A stretch of 64,000 bases of DNA from Arthrobacter alpinus (GTDB taxonomy: Bacteria; Actinomycetota; Actinomycetes; Actinomycetales; Micrococcaceae), in NCBI RefSeq assembly GCF_001445575.1, contig NZ_CP013200.1, positions 186,001-250,000 of the forward strand. The letters run 5' to 3'. A program made the translations under genes and the position numbers. Under the pieces are notes generated by a model. The model saw nothing but the letters and a program-made list of their open reading frames with translations. It did no database searches and was not told the DNA's origin. Positions 29,234-36,958 of this stretch are shown here, piece by piece. Position 1 is the stretch's first letter. Each line of letters begins with the position of its first letter.

Positions 29234-30331
29234 ATGACTGACTTCATCCCCACCCCCACCATCCCGGCTCCGGACATTGTTCGCTGCGCTTACATGGAAA
29301 TGGTTGTCACCGACCTGGCCAAGTCCCGCGAATTCTACGTAGGCGTGTTGGGCCTGCACGTCACCTGCGAGGACGAGAACACCATCTACTTGCGCTCCCT
29401 CGAGGAGTTCATCCACCACAACCTGGTCCTGCGCCAGGGCCCCGTGGCCGCCATTGCTGTGGCAGCTTTCCGCGTCAAGTCCCCGGCCGAGGTGGACGCC
29501 GCCGAGGCCTACTACAAGGAGCTGGGCTGCCGCACCGAGCGCCGCAAGGATGGCTTCGTCACGGGCATCGGCGACGCCGTCCGCGTGGAGGACCCGCTGG
29601 GCTTCCCCTACGAATTCTTCTACGAGACCACCCACGTTGAACGCCTCACCCAGCGCTATGACCTCTACACCGCCGGTGAGTTGGTCCGTCTGGACCACTT
29701 CAACCAGGTCACCCCTGACGTTCCCAAGGGCCGTAAATACCTCGAAGATCTGGGCTTCCGCGTCTCCGAAGACATCAAGGACTCCGACGGCGTGACCTAT
29801 GCCGCGTGGATGCACCGCAAGCAGACCGTGCATGACACCGCCCTGACCGGCGGCGATGGCCCCCGCATGCACCACATTGCCTTCGCCACGCACGAGAAGC
29901 ACAACATCATCCAGATCTGCGACAAGATGGGCGCCCTGCGCATCTCCGACCGGATCGAGCGCGGCCCCGGCCGCCATGGTGTTTCCAACGCGTTCTACCT
30001 GTACATTCTGGATCCGGACGATCACCGCATCGAGATCTACACGCAGGACTACTACACTGGCGATCCTGACAACCCCACCATTACCTGGGACGTTCACGAC
30101 AACCAGCGCCGTGACTGGTGGGGCAACCCCGTGGTCCCGTCCTGGTACACCGAGGCCTCCTTGGTCCTTGACCTAGACGGCAACCCCCAGCCTGTCATCG
30201 AGCGCACCCACGCCTCAGAAATGGCCGTCACCGTCGGCGCCGACGGTTTCTCCTACACCCGCGCCCCGGGCGATGCAATCAACGGCGAACCGGCCGAGGA
30301 GATTGGCTTCAAGATGGGCAACCAGCTCTAG
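29234..30331 (+). CDS. hpaD: 3,4-dihydroxyphenylacetate 2,3-dioxygenase (homoprotocatechuate dioxygenase)
   Basis: This extradiol dioxygenase cleaves homoprotocatechuate to CHMS. The 365-residue length and residue numbering agree exactly with the Brevibacterium fuscum and Arthrobacter MndD enzymes: metal ligands His155 (RLDHF), His214 (MHHIAF) and Glu267 (HRIEIY), with acid-base His200 and Tyr257. The N-terminal and C-terminal vicinal-oxygen-chelate modules are intact. Family members use Fe(II) or Mn(II); the ligands do not tell which. GAGGAG precedes the ATG at 29234. Confidence 0.97.
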   Translation: MTDFIPTPTIPAPDIVRCAYMEMVVTDLAKSREFYVGVLGLHVTCEDENTIYLRSLEEFIHHNLVLRQGPVAAIAVAAFRVKSPAEVDAAEAYYKELGCRTERRKDGFVTGIGDAVRVEDPLGFPYEFFYETTHVERLTQRYDLYTAGELVRLDHFNQVTPDVPKGRKYLEDLGFRVSEDIKDSDGVTYAAWMHRKQTVHDTALTGGDGPRMHHIAFATHEKHNIIQICDKMGALRISDRIERGPGRHGVSNAFYLYILDPDDHRIEIYTQDYYTGDPDNPTITWDVHDNQRRDWWGNPVVPSWYTEASLVLDLDGNPQPVIERTHASEMAVTVGADGFSYTRAPGDAINGEPAEEIGFKMGNQL

Positions 30332-30336
30332 CAAAT

Positions 30337-30445
30337 ACCGAGAGCCGGAGACGACCGCCTTCGCCGTGTGAGACATTTGCCCGCCGCCCGCTTCGCGGAC
30401 GCCCGAAGCCGCTCCCGCGGGCAAATGTCTCACCCGGCTCTCGGT
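30337..30445. repeat. Large composite inverted repeat inside the hpa operon
   Basis: Outer arms ACCGAGAGCCGG (30337-30348) and CCGGCTCTCGGT (30434-30445) enclose inner arms GTGAGACATTTGCCCG (30368-30383) and CGGGCAAATGTCTCAC (30418-30433), all perfect. It fills the hpaD-hpaH gap. It may be a transcript-processing or attenuation site, or a REP-type element. Confidence 0.85.
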
Positions 30446-30501
30446 GGTTGCCGCGACTCTCGGCATTCGATAATCGGCCTTCGACAATAAGGAGACACAC
30501 C

Positions 30502-31287
30502 ATGCTTGATGACGCAACGATTGCCCGCATCGCCGATGAACTAGTTGAGGCTGGACGCACCCGGGTGCCGATGCCGCGGCTTACTGCCCGCTATCCGGAG
30601 ATGACGGTTGAGGACTCATACCGGGTCCAGAGTTTGTGGCGACAGCGCTGTGAAGCATCCGGCCGCGTACTGGGTGGGCACAAAATTGGGCTGACGTCCA
30701 AGGCCATGCAGTACGCCACGGGCATCACGGAACCAGACTTCGGCATCATCTTCAAGGACATGATCCTGGAAAACGGCTCAACGGTTCAGTGGAAGCAATA
30801 CTCGCATCCGCGCATCGAGGTGGAGCTGGCGTTCCTGCTCAAGGAGGACATCAGCGGCCCGGACGCCACCATCTTCGACGTTCTCCGCGCTACCGAGTAC
30901 GTGGTTCCGGCACTGGAGATCCTCGATTCAAGGATCGAGATGGAGGGCCGGACCATCGTGGACACCATCAGCGACAACGCCGCCATGGGCGCCATGGTGG
31001 TGGGTGGAACCCCCGTGAAGCCGGACGCGCTGGACCTGCGCTGGGTCTCGGCACTGCTGTACAAGAACCAAACGATCGAGGAAACCGGCGTCGCCGCAGG
31101 TGTGTTGAACCATCCGGCCCAAGGCGTGTCCTGGTTGGCCAACAAGATCGCTCCGCACGGGGATACGCTCAAGGCCGGGGAGCTCATCCTCGCCGGCTCC
31201 TTCACCCGCCCCATGTGGGTCAATGAAGGGGACACGGTTTTTGCCGACTACGGAAAGCTGGGCACCATCACATGCCACTTCGCCTAA
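30502..31287 (+). CDS. hpaH: 2-oxo-hept-4-ene-1,7-dioate hydratase
   Basis: A 261-residue hydratase of the FAH-related MhpD/HpaH group. It adds water to 2-oxohept-4-enedioate. The phrase GHKIGLTSKAMQ and the metal region HPRIEVELAFLLKEDI are family marks. AAGGAG lies just before the ATG at 30502. Its 3' end overlaps hpaI by 16 bases, so the two are coupled. Confidence 0.92.
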   Translation: MLDDATIARIADELVEAGRTRVPMPRLTARYPEMTVEDSYRVQSLWRQRCEASGRVLGGHKIGLTSKAMQYATGITEPDFGIIFKDMILENGSTVQWKQYSHPRIEVELAFLLKEDISGPDATIFDVLRATEYVVPALEILDSRIEMEGRTIVDTISDNAAMGAMVVGGTPVKPDALDLRWVSALLYKNQTIEETGVAAGVLNHPAQGVSWLANKIAPHGDTLKAGELILAGSFTRPMWVNEGDTVFADYGKLGTITCHFA

Positions 31288-32105
31288 CACCGGAACCTTC
31301 GTTCAAGGACACCCTCGCCGAGGCCCGACGGCCGCTGTCCGGCATGTGGGTGTGTTCCGGAAGTCCTCTTGTGGCGGAGATTTGCGCGGGGGCTGGCCTG
31401 GACTGGCTACTGATCGACGCCGAACACAGCCCCAATGGCCTCGAAGGAATCCTCGCGCAACTCCAAGCCGTCAACGGATACCCCGTCACGGCTGTGGTGC
31501 GCCCGCCGGCCAATGACACCGTGCTCATCAAGCAGTATCTGGACCTTGGCGTGCAGTCTCTGCTGATCCCCATGGTCAACACGGCCGACGACGCTGCTGC
31601 CGCTGTGTCCGCCGCCCACTACCCGCCGCTTGGCGTCCGTGGCGTGGGCTCGGCCCTGGCCCGCTCTGCACGCTGGAACCGCATCCCGGACTATCTGGCG
31701 CGCGCAAGCGAAACCATCACCGTGATTGTCCAGATTGAATCAGCCCAAGCCGTGGACAACGTAGAAGAAATCCTGGCGGTGGACGGGATCGACGCCATCT
31801 TTATCGGACCTTCGGACCTCGCCGCCTCCATGGGCGTGCTGGGACAGCAGGACCATCCGGACGTGGTGGCCGCCGTCGAGCATTGCATCAAGGTCGCCAA
31901 GGCGGCTGGCAAGCCCGTAGGCGTCAATGCCTTTGCTGAGGCCACCGCGCGCCGCTACCTAGACGCAGGCGTGGATTTCATCTTGGTCGGCGCGGACGTC
32001 GCCCTGCTGGCTCGGGGCAGCGAAGCCCTCGCCGCCACATACATCCCCGCCACAGACGTCCCCTCCACAGACGCCGCCGCCGGCGCCCCCACTTCAAGCT
32101 ATTAG
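31272..32105 (+). CDS. hpaI: 4-hydroxy-2-oxo-heptane-1,7-dioate aldolase
   Basis: This class II, metal-dependent aldolase splits 4-hydroxy-2-oxoheptanedioate into pyruvate and succinate semialdehyde. The 277-residue chain has the HpcH/HpaI signature: GLDWLLIDAEHSPN (catalytic His), QIESAQAVDNVEEIL (metal Glu) and IFIGPSDLAASMG (metal Asp). The last 25 residues (PSTDAAAGAPTS) are a low-complexity tail. It starts within hpaH and is followed by a succinate-semialdehyde dehydrogenase that consumes one product. Confidence 0.93.
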   Translation: MPLRLTPEPSFKDTLAEARRPLSGMWVCSGSPLVAEICAGAGLDWLLIDAEHSPNGLEGILAQLQAVNGYPVTAVVRPPANDTVLIKQYLDLGVQSLLIPMVNTADDAAAAVSAAHYPPLGVRGVGSALARSARWNRIPDYLARASETITVIVQIESAQAVDNVEEILAVDGIDAIFIGPSDLAASMGVLGQQDHPDVVAAVEHCIKVAKAAGKPVGVNAFAEATARRYLDAGVDFILVGADVALLARGSEALAATYIPATDVPSTDAAAGAPTSSY

Positions 32106-32115
32106 GAGCACACGC

Positions 32116-33597
32116 ATGACCATCACAGTTGACCGCGAAGCAGAACTACTGGCATCCGTCCCCACCGGGCTGCTCATCAACGGCCAGTGGCGCGACGCCG
32201 CCAGCGGCCGAACACTGGATGTCCACGATCCCGCCACTGGGAAGGTGCTGGCCTCCATCGCCGACGGCGGCAGCGAGGACGCCCTCGCGGCCCTCGATGC
32301 CGCGTCCGCAGCGCAGTCCAGCTGGGCACGGACTGCCCCGCGGGTGCGCGGGGAGATCCTGCGCAAGGCGTTTGAGCTCATCACCGAGCGCGCCGAGGAT
32401 TTTGCCTTGCTCATGACGCTGGAAATGGGCAAGCCGCTGGCCGAGGCACGCGGCGAGGTGGCCTATGGCGCCGAGTTCCTGCGCTGGTATTCGGAAGAAG
32501 CCGTACGTGATTACGGCCGCTATCTCACCAGTCCGGAGGGCAAAAACAAGATCCTGGTCCAGCACAAACCCGTGGGACCCTGCTTGTTGATCACGCCGTG
32601 GAACTTCCCATTGGCCATGGCCACGCGCAAGGTGGGACCGGCCGTCGCTGCAGGCTGCACCATGGTGCTCAAGCCCGCGAAACTGACTCCGCTGACGGCC
32701 CAGCTGTTTGCTCAGGTCATGCAGGAGGCGGGCCTGCCCGACGGCGTGCTGAACGTGGTCTCCGGCTCCAGCGCCGCAGCCATCTCAGGGCCGTTGTTGA
32801 AGGATTCGCGCCTGCGCAAGATTTCCTTCACCGGTTCCACGGCCGTGGGCAAGTCCCTCATGGCCGACGCGACCGAAAACGTGCTGCGTACCTCCATGGA
32901 ACTGGGCGGCAACGCTCCGTTCATCGTGTTCGAGGACGCGGACCTGGACAAGGCCGTCGAGGGTGCCATGGCCGCCAAAATGCGGAACATGGGCGAGGCC
33001 TGCACGGCCGCGAACCGCTTCTTGGTCCACACCTCCGTGGCTGCGGAATTCACGGCAAGGCTCGCCGCCCGCATTGGCGCGCTCTCGGTGGGCCGCGGCA
33101 CAGAGGCAGGAACCGACGTCGGACCCATGATCGAGGAAAAGGCGCGTGCAGGCATCCACGCACTGGTCACTGCAGCGGTTGCCGAGGGTGCCACGGTCTT
33201 GGCCGGCGGCAACGTCGTCGAGGGTGAGGGGTACTTCTACCAGCCCACGGTTCTGGGCAATGTGCCCAACCACGCCGCGATCCTGCAGCAGGAAATCTTC
33301 GGTCCCGTGGCCCCCGTGACCACCTTCACCGATGAAGACCACGCCATCAAGATCGCCAACTCCACCGAATACGGTCTGGCAGCCTACCTGTACACCCGCG
33401 ATTTTTCGCGGCTCCTGCGGGTGAGCGAGCAGCTGGAATTCGGCATGGTGGGCTTCAACGCCGGCGTCATCTCCAACGCCGCGGCACCATTCGGCGGCGT
33501 CAAGCACTCGGGGTTGGGCCGTGAAGGCGGCTCCGAGGGCATCGCCGAATACACCACCACCCAGTACATCGGCATCGCCGACCCGTACCAGGACTAA
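32116..33597 (+). CDS. gabD: Succinate-semialdehyde dehydrogenase
   Basis: A 493-residue aldehyde dehydrogenase of the GabD branch. Nucleophile Cys296 lies in MGEACTAANR, the base in MELGGNAPF, and the coenzyme loop in FTGSTAVGKSLM. AGGAG precedes the ATG. As the last gene of the operon it would oxidise the succinate semialdehyde released by HpaI to succinate. A very strong terminator follows immediately. Confidence 0.92.
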   Translation: MTITVDREAELLASVPTGLLINGQWRDAASGRTLDVHDPATGKVLASIADGGSEDALAALDAASAAQSSWARTAPRVRGEILRKAFELITERAEDFALLMTLEMGKPLAEARGEVAYGAEFLRWYSEEAVRDYGRYLTSPEGKNKILVQHKPVGPCLLITPWNFPLAMATRKVGPAVAAGCTMVLKPAKLTPLTAQLFAQVMQEAGLPDGVLNVVSGSSAAAISGPLLKDSRLRKISFTGSTAVGKSLMADATENVLRTSMELGGNAPFIVFEDADLDKAVEGAMAAKMRNMGEACTAANRFLVHTSVAAEFTARLAARIGALSVGRGTEAGTDVGPMIEEKARAGIHALVTAAVAEGATVLAGGNVVEGEGYFYQPTVLGNVPNHAAILQQEIFGPVAPVTTFTDEDHAIKIANSTEYGLAAYLYTRDFSRLLRVSEQLEFGMVGFNAGVISNAAAPFGGVKHSGLGREGGSEGIAEYTTTQYIGIADPYQD

Positions 33598-33599
33598 CA

Positions 33600-33663
33600 G
33601 CAACAGAAACGCTGAAGGGCGGGGCCGGTTAATTCCGGCCCCGCCCTTCAGCGTTTCTGTTGC
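33600..33663. terminator. Bidirectional terminator with perfect 29-bp stem
   Basis: A 29-bp left arm (33600-33628, starting GCAACAGAAACGC) is perfectly complementary to 33635-33663, with loop TTAATT. It lies two bases after gabD and just beyond the convergent hydroxylase gene, serving both. Confidence 0.9.
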
Positions 33664-33669
33664 GCCCTG

Positions 33670-35556
33670 CTACTTGCCCTTTAGGATCTGCCCGAAGAAT
33701 TCCCCTAGCTCCGCGGTTGCCGTCAGCGGCAGAACATTCGCCACGTACTGGTCCGGGCGGACCACCACGACCACGCCGTCACGGCTGAGTCCGCGCACGT
33801 CGAAGATGTCATCGCCGGGAACGGTCCCGTAGATCAACTCATAGTCGGTGAGCGCAAACGGTCCAACCAGCGGCTTGAAGACCGCTGGCACAGCATTGAT
33901 ATCGATGTCCTCGTGCTTCTGCTGGTAGATGACCTTCACATCGAACCAGGCATCAGCGTCGAGCCCCTGCGGGGTTGCTGCGAGAGGCGATTCCGGCGCG
34001 GCGGAAAGCCACTGCGCAAAATCCGCGACGGGCGATGCGGCACCAGCGGGGGACTGGTCGGCGAAGACGTAGATGCGCCAGCGACCATCAGCAGTGGCGT
34101 GGTGGCCCAGATGCATCGGATTGGTGTCGCAGACGCGGGAAGCGCGTGCTGACTTAAAGCGCTTGCCAACCGGGAATCCCTTGGCCAGTTCCTGGTGTGT
34201 GGCAGCTCCCGTGAGCATGGAGGGAGCGTATTCGGTCATGAAGCCGGCAGGGAACTCTGCGGTACGCACGTAGAAGTCCTCGAGGGCCGAGGGGCTGTCA
34301 AACTCCTCCGGCTTCTTGGCCATCATCGAAGACCATTCCTTGTCGAAGTCGATGAGGTTTTTCGCCACCACTTGTCGCTCTGCCGAGTAGGTGGACAACA
34401 GGCTTTCCGGGCTGCGGCCTTCGAGTACATGGGCCAGCTTCCAGCCGATGTTGAAACCGTCCTGCATGGAAACGTTCATGCCCTGGCCGGCCTTGGCACT
34501 GTGTGTGTGGCAGGCATCCCCGGTGATGAAGACGTGCGGGGTCCGGGTGCCGAGCTGCTCCGGCAGGACGTCGTCGAACCGGTCCGTGAGGCGGTGGCCC
34601 ACCTCGTACACACTGTTCCACGCGACGTTGCGAACATCGAGCGTGTAGGGGTGCAGGATCGCATTGGCTCTGGCAATAATGTCCTCCATGCTGGTCTTGC
34701 GTACGGCACCGTTGTCGCCCTCAGGCACCACGCCAAGGTCGACGTACATGCGGAAGAGGTACCCTCCTTCACGGGGGATGTGCAGAATGGATCCGCCGTC
34801 GTGGGACTGGATGGCGCACTTGAGCCGGATGTCGGGGAAGTCGGTGGAGGCCAACACATCCATGACACCCCACGCGTGACTGGCCTGGTCCCCGGCCATG
34901 GTGCAGCCGATCGCCGCGCGGACCTTGCTGCGTGCCCCATCGCAGCCCACAACATACTTTGCGTGGACGATGCGCTCGGCGCCCTCGTCCGGGCCTGCGG
35001 TGCGCACGAGCGTGACCTTGACTGGGTATTCGCCGTCATCGGCAACCTCCAGCGTTTTAAAGTCCCAGCCGTAGTCGGGAGTCAAGCGCGTGGGAGAGTT
35101 AACTGCGACCTCGGCAAAGTAGTCAAGCACGCGGGCCTGGTTGACGATGAGGTGCGGGAATTCGCTGATGCCGGTGGTGTCGTCGACGGCGCGGCCGCCG
35201 CGCACGATGCGCGTGGGATCTTCGGTGTCCGGACGCCAGAACGCCATCTCGCTAATGGTGTAAGCCTCAGCAACAATTCGCTCGGCAAAGCCGAATGCCT
35301 GGAAGGTTTCAACACTGCGGGCCTGAATACCGTCGGCCTGGCCGATGGCGAGACGGCCTTCCCGTCGCTCCACGATCCGTGTGGTGATGCCCGGGAATTG
35401 GGCGAGCTGGGCGGCCGTCAGCATGCCGGCCGGGCCGGAGCCAACAATGAGCACATCCACCTCGTCAGGAAGCTCCTCGGGACGGTCAATGCCGGTCCCT
35501 GCCGCTGCTTTGACGCGCGGGTCACCGGAAACATATCCGTGGTGGTGGAACTGCAC
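33670..35556 (-). CDS. FAD-dependent aromatic hydroxylase (phenol/3-hydroxybenzoate monooxygenase-like)
   Basis: A 628-residue single-component flavoprotein monooxygenase. Features are the FAD motif VLIVGSGPAGMLTAAQLA near residue 35, a central YVVGCDGARS motif, GDACHTHSAKAGQGMN for the FAD ribityl contact, and a C-terminal thioredoxin-like domain. The length matches 3-hydroxybenzoate 4-hydroxylase and phenol 2-monooxygenase rather than the p-hydroxybenzoate type. GTG at 35556 has AGGAG. Convergent with the hpa operon, it may hydroxylate 3- or 4-hydroxyphenylacetate to homoprotocatechuate, since no hpaBC is present; this is inference. Confidence 0.82.
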   Translation of the reverse strand: MQFHHHGYVSGDPRVKAAAGTGIDRPEELPDEVDVLIVGSGPAGMLTAAQLAQFPGITTRIVERREGRLAIGQADGIQARSVETFQAFGFAERIVAEAYTISEMAFWRPDTEDPTRIVRGGRAVDDTTGISEFPHLIVNQARVLDYFAEVAVNSPTRLTPDYGWDFKTLEVADDGEYPVKVTLVRTAGPDEGAERIVHAKYVVGCDGARSKVRAAIGCTMAGDQASHAWGVMDVLASTDFPDIRLKCAIQSHDGGSILHIPREGGYLFRMYVDLGVVPEGDNGAVRKTSMEDIIARANAILHPYTLDVRNVAWNSVYEVGHRLTDRFDDVLPEQLGTRTPHVFITGDACHTHSAKAGQGMNVSMQDGFNIGWKLAHVLEGRSPESLLSTYSAERQVVAKNLIDFDKEWSSMMAKKPEEFDSPSALEDFYVRTAEFPAGFMTEYAPSMLTGAATHQELAKGFPVGKRFKSARASRVCDTNPMHLGHHATADGRWRIYVFADQSPAGAASPVADFAQWLSAAPESPLAATPQGLDADAWFDVKVIYQQKHEDIDINAVPAVFKPLVGPFALTDYELIYGTVPGDDIFDVRGLSRDGVVVVVRPDQYVANVLPLTATAELGEFFGQILKGK

Positions 35557-35878
35557 AAGAATCTCCTCACTACATTGTGGGCGGTTCGTTCACCACCGCT
35601 CAAGGTTATTCACTATCTGAACATCAAGTTCCAATAGCGCACACTAAGCATAATTGTGTGTGCCATCTCACGCAAGTGGATGCTGCGCTCCGCCATCGAT
35701 GCAGTATTTTCACAACTCGCTTGAACCGGACGGCCGCTTCAGGGGTGGCCGCGTACGTTCCCACTTTTCGCATACGTAGGTACATGCGCGGGAAGCGGGG
35801 AGGTATGCGGTGACCCGTGGCAGCCGGACATGGCAGCGACTCGCGGCAGCCGGACATGACTGCCGGAAGCATGAAACG
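35557..35878. promoter_or_regulatory. Hydroxylase promoter region
   Basis: The 322-base gap contains an imperfect inverted repeat near 35637-35665 (GCGCACAC with GTGTGTGC) suited to a regulator of the hydroxylase. The word GGCAGCCGGACATG is repeated at about 35819 and 35847. No gene is convincing; a 78-codon frame on the plus strand looks random. Confidence 0.4.
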
Positions 35879-36958
35879 CTAAGGCAGCCGGGCGGCATGT
35901 GCGGCGGCGGTTTCCAGCAGCCGCGGCACGCCGGACTTCAGCGCTGCCCCAAAATCCCCGCCATCGGCGCGCTCACCGTTCTTCCAGCGCGTGTAAATGG
36001 CCTCGCTGAAAACGGCGGCCTTCCACAGCGCGAGCGCCTGGTACCAGGGCAGCGCTGACAGGTCCAGGCCAAGGTGCGCGTTGTACCGTTGCGCCAACTC
36101 GTCGCGGTCCAAGTATCCGGGCTGCCCCGTCACGGGCGTGAGTTCCAGCAGCGTGGCGGGCGTTCCGTTCTGCGCATACGTGGCGCTCAAGTAGCCAAGA
36201 TCGGCCAGCGGGTCGCCCAGCGTTGCCATCTCCCAATCCAGCACGCTCTTCACGTGCGCGGGACCCTGCCGGGCGAACATCAGGTTCCCGAGCCGGTAGT
36301 CACCGTGGATCAAAGCGTTGCGCTGCGTGTCCGGCCGGTTCGATTCCAGCCACGTCGCCAGCTCCGCCACTTGCGGCAGATCCCGTGTGGCGCCCATGTC
36401 CCACAGCGCCGCAAATCGTGCGACTTGCCGTTTCAAGTACCCCTCGGGGCGTCCGATTCCGGCGATGTCGCCGCTGCCAATGTCCACAGCGTGCAGCCGC
36501 ACCAACATGTCCACGGCCACCTCGCTCGTGGCGCGGCGCTGGGCGGGCGTGTTCAGGTGCGCCGGAATTGAGTTGGTGATGACGTCGCCGTCCACATGGT
36601 TCATCACGTAAAAAGGCACGCCGAGCACGTGCTCATCCGCGCAGACGGCCAGGATCTTCGGCACCGGGATGCCCAGCGGCGCCAGCAGCGACTGGATGTG
36701 CGCCTCCCGGACCATGTCGTGCGTGGACGGCGGCAGTGGTGGCCGCGGCCCCCTGCGAAGCACGACGTCGGACCCCTTCCGTTTGATCTGGAACGTCACG
36801 TTGGACGCTCCCTCGCCAATGCGGCGGGCGTGCACCGGGCCGGAGCCGATGCCGCGGGCATCAAGGAATTCCTCCACGCGTTCCAGAATCAGCAGTGGCG
36901 GCGAGTCCTGCCGGGCGGCTTCTTCGGTGGTCCGCACAATGTCCTGGCTGGCGCCCAT
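35879..36958 (-). CDS. APH-family phosphotransferase (acyl-CoA kinase-like)
   Basis: A 359-residue protein-kinase-fold phosphotransferase. The catalytic loop LIHGDYRLGNLMF and metal motif VLDWEMATLGDPLADLGY are clear; the N-lobe carries a glycine-rich RIGEGASNVTF. This subgroup resembles the kinase half of ACAD10/ACAD11 and LvaA, which phosphorylate 4-hydroxyacyl-CoA rather than antibiotics. It abuts an acyl-CoA dehydrogenase gene (stop and start overlap by one base), the partner expected in that chemistry. Confidence 0.82.
   Translation of the reverse strand: MGASQDIVRTTEEAARQDSPPLLILERVEEFLDARGIGSGPVHARRIGEGASNVTFQIKRKGSDVVLRRGPRPPLPPSTHDMVREAHIQSLLAPLGIPVPKILAVCADEHVLGVPFYVMNHVDGDVITNSIPAHLNTPAQRRATSEVAVDMLVRLHAVDIGSGDIAGIGRPEGYLKRQVARFAALWDMGATRDLPQVAELATWLESNRPDTQRNALIHGDYRLGNLMFARQGPAHVKSVLDWEMATLGDPLADLGYLSATYAQNGTPATLLELTPVTGQPGYLDRDELAQRYNAHLGLDLSALPWYQALALWKAAVFSEAIYTRWKNGERADGGDFGAALKSGVPRLLETAAAHAARLP

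Noticed and set aside
34195..35637. A 480-codon open frame on the plus strand
   Set aside because: It lies wholly antisense to the flavin hydroxylase, whose motifs are intact; long antisense frames are common at this GC content.
35577..35813. A 78-codon plus-strand frame in the hydroxylase promoter region
   Set aside because: No binding site, no motif, and it covers the likely operator.
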